From Cyanobacteria bacterium T3Sed10_344R1 (lineage in GTDB: Bacteria > Cyanobacteriota > Cyanobacteriia > Phormidesmidales > Phormidesmidaceae), in NCBI GenBank assembly GCA_003566335.1, contig PXDR01000425.1, positions 1-5,450 of the forward strand: a stretch of DNA of 5,450 bases, read 5' to 3'. The translations under genes were made by a program, and so were the position numbers. Under the pieces are notes generated by a model. That model was given only the letters and a program-made list of their open reading frames with translations. It was not told the origin of the DNA and ran no database searches. Position 1 is the stretch's first letter. Every line of letters begins with the position of its first letter. Positions 1 through 4,830 of the stretch are shown piece by piece.

Positions 1-84
1 GTCTTCATAGATCATCAGCCCCTCTTCCGGGGTGACCTGGGCTGATGTTGCCTGAAACACAGGCAGGGTACGTTCCTGAACCAT
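1..84 (-). CDS. pdhA: Pyruvate dehydrogenase E1 component subunit alpha, N-terminal fragment (runs off left edge)
   Basis: Reading the minus strand from an ATG at 84 gives 28 codons that stay open to the window edge. The protein begins MVQERTLPVFQATSAQVTPE and continues EGLMIYED. From memory of the family, cyanobacterial PdhA proteins begin with an MV-ERTLP-F block followed by a T/S-x-EE-x-L-x-x-YEDM helix, which matches well. PdhA is the thiamine-diphosphate-dependent E1 alpha subunit that decarboxylates pyruvate and passes the acetyl group to the E2 lipoyl domain. It works as a heterotetramer with PdhB in the cytosol. The catalytic and TPP-binding motifs lie outside the window, so the call rests on the N-terminal signature alone. 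A purine-rich AAGGAAA (minus strand of 95-101) lies 10 nt before the ATG and can serve as a Shine-Dalgarno. The gene is divergent to ftn2. The frame remains open 23 codons upstream of the ATG to a stop at 154-156, so a longer form starting at a TTG (142-144) cannot be excluded. Confidence 0.72.
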   Translation of the reverse strand, partial: MVQERTLPVFQATSAQVTPEEGLMIYED

Positions 85-208
85 GAATTTGCCGTTTCCT
101 TGCAGCAGTAACCGCTCCAGCGCCCGCAGACGCTTGCTCCCCAACTCGGCGAATCATTCCGCCTGACCGGGGGAACAGCGCAAATTTGATAATAGTGCAA
201 TCCGCAGC

Positions 209-234
209 GTCTTTCCTACCTGTCTTTCCTACCT
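209..234. repeat. Perfect 13-bp tandem duplication
   Basis: The 13-mer GTCTTTCCTACCT occurs twice head to tail, at 209-221 and 222-234, with no mismatch. On the minus strand, the direction of pdhA transcription, it reads AGGTAGGAAAGAC twice. It could be a slippage duplication, or two adjacent binding sites about 1.2 helical turns apart upstream of pdhA. The repeat itself is seen directly; the role is unknown. Confidence 0.9.
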
Positions 235-309
235 ATAGCTGTGGCTTACTGGCTTCAGGCACTCAAAACTGGCCCGGAAGGAAGCTTTTAATCTGAACGG
301 GGCAGGCTA

Positions 310-380
310 TTATGGGGGCATTTTCTAGGCGGCTCACGCCAGTCTGGCGGTTTCAAGCAAAAGCGCCTGTTTATGGGGGC
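310..380. repeat. Direct repeat TTATGGGGGC x2 flanking a short palindrome
   Basis: TTATGGGGGC occurs at 310-319 and again at 371-380, 61 bp start to start, close to six helical turns. Between them lies the inverted repeat CGCCAG-T-CTGGCG (337-349), which has two perfect 6-base arms around one base. Two sites on the same helical face around a dyad fit a regulatory array, but chance is possible for 10-mers and 6-bp arms. I cannot name a factor that binds these sequences. Confidence 0.6.
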
Positions 381-412
381 TATTGGTTGTCGGTCGCCAG
401 GCTAGCCGTCAG

Positions 413-441
413 TTGTACGACATGTCGTAAGACATAAAAAT
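413..441 (+). promoter_or_regulatory. 14-bp palindrome within a weak promoter-like element upstream of ftn2
   Basis: TACGACATGTCGTA at 416-429 is a perfect self-complementary 14-mer. GACAT recurs at 419-423 and 431-435, exactly 12 bp apart. A weak sigma70-type arrangement overlaps it: TTGTAC (413-418, 3/6 match to TTGACA), 16 bp, then TAAAAA (435-440, 4/6 match to TATAAT). A dimeric regulator bound at the palindrome would sit between -35 and -10. The palindrome does not fit the NtcA consensus GTA-N8-TAC. The palindrome is certain; its role as an operator and the promoter are inference. It lies about 140 bp upstream of the ftn2 start. Confidence 0.4.
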
Positions 442-571
442 CAGTTCATCTACCAGAATTAGGCTGAATTAAAGATCAAATTAGGGCTAAAGCAAAGCTG
501 GGGGTTAGCCTGGGGTGGAACTAACATGTCTGACGTTATTGTGTGATCGAGCTGCTGGGGATATTTGAACT

Positions 572-2869
572 GTGCGGATTCCGCTGGATTACTACCGAAT
601 TTTGGGGCTGCCAATTCAGGCCACCGCTGAACAGCTACAGCATGCCCATCGCGATCGCACCCAGCAATTGCCGCGACGGGAATATTCTGACATCGCGATT
701 GAGTCCCGCCGTCAGCTTTTAGATGAAGCGTATGGGGTGCTCTCAGATCCAGCCCAGCGCCAGGGGTACGATGCTGGCTTTTTGAACCAAGCCTACGCCA
801 CCCTACCGGCAGGATCGGGGGAGTCGGCGACGGCGGATACCGTCAGTCCGGCAGCGGCAGAAGCGGCCCTGAGAGCCCTGGCGACCGAGGACAGTAGCGG
901 TGATGGCTACACCCCAACCATTGAAATTCACGACCGGCAGATTGCTGGAGCCCTGCTGATTTTGCAGGAGCTCGGGGAGTACGAGCTGGTAATTCGCCTC
1001 GGGCGACCCTACCTCAGCAGCGGCAGCATTAACTTGGGGGACGGTCAGTTTGGCGATCCCCAGGCGGTGCTGGCGGATATTGTGCTGACGGTGTCTTTGG
1101 CCTGCCTAGAACTGGGGCGGGAGCAATGGCAGCAGCGCCAGTATGAAAGTGCGGCGGAGTCTTTAGAAACTGGACGAGAGCTGCTGCTGCGGGAAAACTT
1201 ATTTGCCCCAATCCGCAGTGAAATCCAGTCTGACTTGTATAAGCTGCGCCCCTACCGGGTGTTGGAGCTGGTGGCTCTGCCCCTAGAGCAAACTCAAGCG
1301 CGGCGAGATGGGGTCAAGCTGTTGCGGGGCATGCTGCAAGATCGCGGCGGCATTGACGGCACCGAAGATGATCTCTCAGGGCTCTCGATTGACGACTTTT
1401 TGCGGTTTATCCAGCAGTTGCGGGGCTACCTAACGGCGGCAGAGCAGCAGGAGCTGTTTGAAGCAGAAGCCCGCCGCCCTTCTGGGGTGGCGACTTATCT
1501 GGCGGTTTATGCCCTTTTAGCTCGGGGATTTGCCCGGCATCAGCCAGCTTTGGTGCGGCGAGCGAAGCAAATGTTGATGCGTTTGGCGAGTCGCCAGGAT
1601 GTGCATTTAGAGCAGGCGGTCTGTGCCCTGCTGTTAGGCCAAACCGAAGAGGCAAGCCATGCCCTAGAGCTGAGTCAGGAGTATGAACCCCTGGCGTTTA
1701 TTCGAGAGCATTCCCAGGGATCGCCGGACTTACTGCCTGGGCTCTGTCTATATGCCGAGCGCTGGCTACAGCAGGAGGTCTTCCCCCACTTTCGCGACTT
1801 GGCCCAGCGGCCTGCGACGCTCAAGGACTATTTTGCCGATGGTCAGGTGCAGGCGTATTTAGAAGCCATGCCCACGGACGCGACCCCCAGTCCTGCCTGG
1901 TCGGCTCCGCTGGCGTCTCCGGGCGGAGAGGCTGGGGCTGAAGACCAGTTTGGTGCGATCGCATCTCCGTCTTCCCCCTCTCCCCACCACCAATCTCCGC
2001 CGCCTCATAGCGCCGCAGATCATCCCTTCCCCGCCGTACCCACAGCCCCCTGGCCGCCCCAACCGCGACCAGCGGCAAAAGTCGCTGAGTCTGCTCGGGT
2101 GCCGGTGGCTCCAGCCACTACAGAGCCCACCACTGCCGAACGGGTAGCGCAACTGTCCCCCAGCGGCAGCCTCCAGCCTCGGGATCGGTTCGGGGGCACC
2201 CCGCCTAAAGCCAGCAATGGTCGTCGCCCAGCAACCCCCAGCAATATCAGCAAAATCCCCCTCTACAGCCGCCCCCGTCGTTCTCCGCGCTGGGGTCGCA
2301 TGGTGCTGGTTCTGGGGGTTGGCCTCTTTGGCATTGCCATCCTGGGGTTTTTGACCACTCGGGCCGTCAGTTGGGCCACTGGGCTTTTCGGGGGCGGCCA
2401 AGACGAGCATCTGGCCATTAGCCTAGAGGCTCCGGCGATTGAAATCCCGACTCCCACTGCTACTAATGCAGCCTCTGGCGACCTGCAAACCACCGCTGAA
2501 ACCACCATTCAGGACTGGCTGGCGGCAAAGTCTGCGGCCCTGGGCGAAAGCCACACCATTACGGCCCTAGAAACCGTGCTGGCAGAACCCCTGTTGACCC
2601 AGTGGCGACGCCGGGCCGAAGATGCCCAGCGGGACAACTGGCACTGGGAATATACCCACGAGCTAGAAGTCATGGACGTGAGTCCTGCTGACAATGACGA
2701 ATCCCCAGACCAGATCACTGCTACAGCCCAGGTGCGAGAAGTGGCCAACCTGTTTGAGCTAGGCCGTCTGAATCCCGGCGCATCCTACGATGAAACCCTA
2801 GAGATTCGGTACACCCTCATTCGCCAGGGGCAAACCTGGCAGATCCAGCAAATTGAAACGGAGTCTTAG
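572..2869 (+). CDS. ftn2: Cell division protein Ftn2/ZipN (ARC6 homologue), J-like and IMS domains
   Basis: This 765-residue protein has the cyanobacterial Ftn2/ZipN (plant ARC6) architecture. Residues 5-68 form a J-like domain (DYYRILGLP near the start, DEAYGVLSDP at 51-60), but the loop after helix II reads LPRREYS with no HPD triad. Residues 110-430 are helical and solenoid-like. Residues 435-570 are a Pro/Ala/Ser-rich, probably disordered linker. One membrane helix lies at 577-598 (MVLVLGVGLFGIAILGFL), preceded by basic residues, so the N-terminal part is cytoplasmic. Residues 640-763 match the IMS (DUF4101) domain: a TIQDWLAAK helix, then TQWRRRAEDAQRDNWHWEY, and a final beta-rich part ending TWQIQQIE. 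In the family the cytoplasmic part binds FtsZ, anchors and stabilises the Z-ring and recruits other divisome proteins. Length is within the known range of roughly 630 to 800. The GTG start is well supported: an in-frame TGA (566-568) lies two codons upstream and the J-like domain begins at residue 5. GGGGA at 557-561 is a modest ribosome-binding site. Confidence 0.95.
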   Translation: MRIPLDYYRILGLPIQATAEQLQHAHRDRTQQLPRREYSDIAIESRRQLLDEAYGVLSDPAQRQGYDAGFLNQAYATLPAGSGESATADTVSPAAAEAALRALATEDSSGDGYTPTIEIHDRQIAGALLILQELGEYELVIRLGRPYLSSGSINLGDGQFGDPQAVLADIVLTVSLACLELGREQWQQRQYESAAESLETGRELLLRENLFAPIRSEIQSDLYKLRPYRVLELVALPLEQTQARRDGVKLLRGMLQDRGGIDGTEDDLSGLSIDDFLRFIQQLRGYLTAAEQQELFEAEARRPSGVATYLAVYALLARGFARHQPALVRRAKQMLMRLASRQDVHLEQAVCALLLGQTEEASHALELSQEYEPLAFIREHSQGSPDLLPGLCLYAERWLQQEVFPHFRDLAQRPATLKDYFADGQVQAYLEAMPTDATPSPAWSAPLASPGGEAGAEDQFGAIASPSSPSPHHQSPPPHSAADHPFPAVPTAPWPPQPRPAAKVAESARVPVAPATTEPTTAERVAQLSPSGSLQPRDRFGGTPPKASNGRRPATPSNISKIPLYSRPRRSPRWGRMVLVLGVGLFGIAILGFLTTRAVSWATGLFGGGQDEHLAISLEAPAIEIPTPTATNAASGDLQTTAETTIQDWLAAKSAALGESHTITALETVLAEPLLTQWRRRAEDAQRDNWHWEYTHELEVMDVSPADNDESPDQITATAQVREVANLFELGRLNPGASYDETLEIRYTLIRQGQTWQIQQIETES
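651..658. repeat. HIP1 octameric palindrome GCGATCGC (one of four)
   Basis: The octamer occurs here and at 1955-1962, 3989-3996 and 5053-5060. HIP1 is strongly over-represented in many cyanobacterial chromosomes, so four copies in under 5.5 kb support the host assignment. All four fall inside coding regions: two in ftn2, one in the AEC permease gene and one in the DUF4335 gene. Confidence 0.9.
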
Positions 2870-2885
2870 GGCCATCCGCTGCGCC

Positions 2886-2917
2886 TGCCCGTTACGCTCC
2901 CGATCTCCGGGCGGGCA
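2886..2917. other. GC-rich hairpin between ftn2 and the AEC permease gene
   Basis: TGCCCG (2886-2891) pairs with CGGGCA (2912-2917). Inside it, CCCG (2899-2902) pairs with CGGG (2908-2911) around the 5-base loop ATCTC. Together they make about 10 base pairs with a 7-base bulge on the 5' side. It lies 16 bases after the ftn2 stop. No T-run follows, so it is not a canonical intrinsic terminator. It may attenuate, protect the mRNA 3' end, or be incidental in GC-rich DNA. Confidence 0.4.
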
Positions 2918-2959
2918 AGTGGGCTGGGACATGGCATACCGATCAGGAATGAGCGCACT

Positions 2960-4054
2960 ATGAGCGGAGTTTTAAACGGAACGCTGCTGCACGCTTACGT
3001 GCCGCTGCTGATTTGGCCTGGGTTGGGCTATGTCTTATTCCGCCTGCTGCCCGATAGCTTTCCTCGCTGGCTGGGGCGAGGACTGTACTGGGTGGGCATT
3101 CCAGTCGAGATTTTTAGCCTGGTGCGCCATGCCCAGTTTGGCAGTAGCCGTCTAACGCCGCTGCTAGTGGGCTTTGCCCTCCTGACGGGGATTGGCCTCG
3201 GCTGGGGGCTTTGGTCTGTGCTGAAATGGCGAGGCTGGGTCGGCAATCCCGCCGAAGCCACCCAGGGTGCCCATGACTCATCGAAATCATCTGGGAAATC
3301 ATCTGGCAATTTATCTGGCTCTGGGGGATTAGTTAGTGGCTCCCTTGATCCGTTGGGACTGGAGCCAACCCAGCCCCAGGACTTACCCGATCGCACCGCT
3401 GAGGATCGCGCCCTACAGGGCAGTATGATCCTGGCCGCCACCCTCGGAAATACCGGTTTTGTCGGTCTGGCGATTGTGCCCAGCCTGATTGAGTCCCCTT
3501 ACCTCAGTTGGGTTGTGCTCTACAGCGTCACCCATAATATTTTGGGCACCTATGGTTTAGGGGCTTTGCTGGCGCGCTATTTTGGCCACCTCCCCGGCAA
3601 GGCCAGCCCCGGTAAATTGCTGCTAACGGTTCTGATGGTGCCTTCTGTCTGGGCGTTTAGCCTAGGGGTCGCTAGCCAGCCTTTGGCCTTTCCCCCTGGG
3701 ATTGAGCTGCTGCTGGAGCGATCAATTTGGCTGGTCATCCCGGCGGCGCTGCTGCTGATGGGGATGCGCCTTAGCCAGGTGCAAAGCTGGAACAGTGTGG
3801 GGCTAGCCTTGGGGCCAGTGCTGGTTAAACTGGTGGTCTTGCCTGGCATCATGGCCATTGGGGTTACCCTGATAGGCTTGCCGAGTCCGGCTCGGTTAGC
3901 CCTAGTGCTGATGTCCGCCATGCCTAGCGCCTTTGGGGGGCTAATTCTGGCGGAAGAGTACAACCTGAATCGGGATTTAATTGCTAGTGCGATCGCATTA
4001 TCGACAGTGCTGATGCTGGTGGTTTTACCCCTGTGGGTGGTGCTTTTGGGCTAA
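2960..4054 (+). CDS. AEC family (auxin efflux carrier-like) transporter
   Basis: The 364-residue protein is very hydrophobic and fits the ten-helix AEC/PIN-like permease fold. Likely helices are near 9-30, 37-57, 66-90, 154-177, 181-208, 218-242, 253-272, 279-306, 311-333 and 340-363. The family motif GN-x-GF-x-G is seen as GNTGFVGLAI (163-172). The second half has MPSAFGGLILAEEY (321-334), where AEC proteins usually carry a Pro-containing crossover helix. Bacterial members move small organic acids or other anions across the cytoplasmic membrane, but the substrate cannot be read from sequence. Unusually, the stretch between helices 3 and 4 (residues 91-153) is long and hydrophilic, with a KSSG repeat. 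The ATG at 2960 has AGGA (2945-2948) 11 nt upstream. An ATG at 2949 is out of frame and ends after four codons. The gene lies 90 bp after ftn2 on the same strand without an obvious promoter, so read-through from ftn2 is plausible. Confidence 0.85.
   Translation: MSGVLNGTLLHAYVPLLIWPGLGYVLFRLLPDSFPRWLGRGLYWVGIPVEIFSLVRHAQFGSSRLTPLLVGFALLTGIGLGWGLWSVLKWRGWVGNPAEATQGAHDSSKSSGKSSGNLSGSGGLVSGSLDPLGLEPTQPQDLPDRTAEDRALQGSMILAATLGNTGFVGLAIVPSLIESPYLSWVVLYSVTHNILGTYGLGALLARYFGHLPGKASPGKLLLTVLMVPSVWAFSLGVASQPLAFPPGIELLLERSIWLVIPAALLLMGMRLSQVQSWNSVGLALGPVLVKLVVLPGIMAIGVTLIGLPSPARLALVLMSAMPSAFGGLILAEEYNLNRDLIASAIALSTVLMLVVLPLWVVLLG
3283..3318 (+). repeat. In-frame 12-bp tandem repeat in the AEC permease gene
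   Basis: GAAATCATCTGG occurs at 3283-3294 and again, without mismatch, at 3295-3306. A third unit at 3307-3318 (CAATTTATCTGG) matches at 9 of 12 positions. It encodes KSSG-KSSG-NLSG (residues 109-120), followed by a Ser/Gly run, inside the loop between predicted helices 3 and 4. The unit length keeps the reading frame, so copy-number change by slippage would lengthen or shorten the loop without breaking the protein. Confidence 0.9.
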
Positions 4055-4116
4055 GGAACTTTAGGGTCACCCGCCTAATCCAAGCCCGATCCAGGACAGA
4101 CCGCTGACATCCCCCA

Positions 4117-4142
4117 TAGCGGATCGCTCCAGAGCGGCGCTA
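4117..4142. other. Imperfect hairpin downstream of the AEC permease gene
   Basis: TAGCG (4117-4121) pairs with CGCTA (4138-4142), and CGCTC (4125-4129) faces GAGCG (4132-4136), with a GAT/G internal loop and a tight apex. Four CGCT/AGCG pairs around the tetraloop CCAG are sterically possible. No T-run follows on either strand, so it is at best a weak, non-canonical terminator separating the permease from the next gene, 63 bp after the permease stop. Confidence 0.35.
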
Positions 4143-4187
4143 GGATGAGAGGCTGAGACCCCTCCCCAAGGACTGACGCCCTGGGTC

Positions 4188-4196
4188 TGATAAAAT
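4188..4196 (+). promoter_or_regulatory. Extended -10 promoter candidate for the DUF3038-DUF4335 operon
   Basis: TGATAAAAT matches the extended -10 pattern TGnTATAAT with one difference (TAAAAT, 5/6). No good -35 hexamer lies at 16-18 bp, which is tolerated with an extended -10. Transcription would begin near 4203, giving a leader of roughly 19 nt to the ATG at 4222. An inverted repeat AGACCC (4156-4161)/GGGTCT (4183-4188) reaches into the element. Confidence 0.45.
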
Positions 4197-4221
4197 TCTG
4201 CTGATTCTTGCCTTGAAGGGA

Positions 4222-4830
4222 ATGCAAACACAAAGTCCGCCCACTGATACCCCAGCTTTTATTTTGGACAGTTTGCCTGATCCCAATTTGGCGGGGAACG
4301 ATGGCTGCCCCCGTCGTACTCGCATGCAGATTGACCTGATTTTGCTGGCGATTGAAGCCCTAGACTTGGGGGGCTCCGAAGCGATGCTGTCCGTGGCCCA
4401 AGAGCTCGGTTTACAAAGCGTGATTAAAGGTCGCGTCGGACTCTGGCTGTTGCGCAGTACCAACCCCCTACGGCGATTTAACCGGCGGCGTCCCCTGAGT
4501 CTGAATGAGGCCAAAGCCTTAACCGTGATTGCCTGTCACCTCACCCGTCGTCTGACTGTGCTGACTCGGCAACTGCTGCTGGGCTATCAGCAGGTCACCG
4601 AAAAACAGTTGAGTCTTGACCACCACTTTCGCTTAGCCGATTATCTCAGTCGGTTTCGGGCGCACTTTCGAGCGCGGATGAATCCCAAGCGGGCGGCAGT
4701 GGTGGCCTACAGCAGCGACGAAAAGCTAGACGAGTTGGCCCTGAGCCTGCTGCGGCAACTGCTATTCTGCACCGGCACCAACGGTACCCAGCGCCTATGG
4801 GCCAGCTTATTTGATGGAGAGGTGGCATGA
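4222..4830 (+). CDS. DUF3038 domain-containing protein, function unknown
   Basis: This 202-residue protein is cytosolic, with no signal peptide or membrane segment. The first 25 residues are Pro/Thr-rich and low in complexity. A strongly conserved-looking block follows (28-51: GCPRRTR, then a leucine-rich helix ending EALDLGGSE), then AQELGLQSVIKGRVGLWLLR and an Arg-rich NPLRRFNRRRPLS segment. The rest is mostly helical and basic. I recognise this pattern as the cyanobacterial DUF3038 family, for which I know no established role. The Arg clusters would allow nucleic-acid or acidic-lipid binding, but I see no named DNA-binding fold. ATG at 4222 is preferred. An in-frame TTG at 4213 would add three residues but has no ribosome-binding site. 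For the ATG, AAGGGA abuts the codon directly, too close for a normal Shine-Dalgarno, so initiation may be leader-poor. Its TGA overlaps the ATG of the next gene, so the two are coupled. Confidence 0.85.
   Translation: MQTQSPPTDTPAFILDSLPDPNLAGNDGCPRRTRMQIDLILLAIEALDLGGSEAMLSVAQELGLQSVIKGRVGLWLLRSTNPLRRFNRRRPLSLNEAKALTVIACHLTRRLTVLTRQLLLGYQQVTEKQLSLDHHFRLADYLSRFRAHFRARMNPKRAAVVAYSSDEKLDELALSLLRQLLFCTGTNGTQRLWASLFDGEVA
4816..4822 (+). promoter_or_regulatory. Shine-Dalgarno for the DUF4335 gene, inside the DUF3038 gene
   Basis: GGAGAGG ends four bases before the ATG at 4827 (six bases if only GGAGA is counted). It is the strongest ribosome-binding site in the window. Together with the ATGA stop/start overlap it fixes the downstream start and argues for translational coupling. 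Confidence 0.75.

Larger units (their letters stand above)
85..571. other. Divergent intergenic region between pdhA and ftn2
   Basis: These 487 bases hold no convincing gene on either strand. They must contain the promoters and leaders of two divergent genes. The part nearest pdhA (85-180) is GC-rich and looks like its leader. Positions 425-490 are clearly more AT-rich than the coding DNA around them. Visible structure includes a 13-bp tandem duplication (209-234), two TTATGGGGGC copies (310-319 and 371-380) with a palindrome between them, and a 14-bp palindrome (416-429). Possible -10 hexamers are TATTAT at 308-313 on the plus strand and TATTAT on the minus strand (189-194), the latter about 105 nt upstream of the pdhA ATG. 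Neither has a good -35 box at normal spacing. I see no tRNA, riboswitch or clear small-RNA signature. Confidence 0.7.

Noticed and set aside
5..157. A 50-codon minus-strand frame starting with ATG at 157
   Set aside because: It is a third frame across the same pdhA start, with an Ala/Gly/Arg composition expected by chance and no recognisable motif.
15..200. A 61-codon open frame on the minus strand at the left edge
   Set aside because: It overlaps pdhA in a different frame, and its Cys/Trp/Arg-rich translation looks non-coding. The pdhA frame has the family signature.
416..429. NtcA or LexA binding site
   Set aside because: The palindrome does not fit GTA-N8-TAC or the GAAC-N4-GTTC type LexA box, so I leave the factor unnamed.
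504..525. GTTAG/CTAAC inverted repeat upstream of ftn2
   Set aside because: Five-base arms around a 12-base loop are common by chance.
526..546. Six-codon upstream ORF (MSDVIV) before the ftn2 GTG
   Set aside because: It is too short to be told from chance, and the purine stretch before it is a poor Shine-Dalgarno. A regulatory leader peptide cannot be supported.
1859..2410. A 183-codon open frame on the minus strand opposite ftn2
   Set aside because: It lies opposite the Pro/Ala/Gly-rich linker, where GC-rich composition keeps antisense frames open. Its translation is Gly/Arg/Pro-rich with no family signature, while the plus strand is clearly coding.
3028..3441. A 137-codon open frame on the minus strand opposite the AEC permease gene
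   Set aside because: The plus strand encodes a recognisable ten-helix permease through the whole stretch. The antisense product is low in complexity and matches no family I know.
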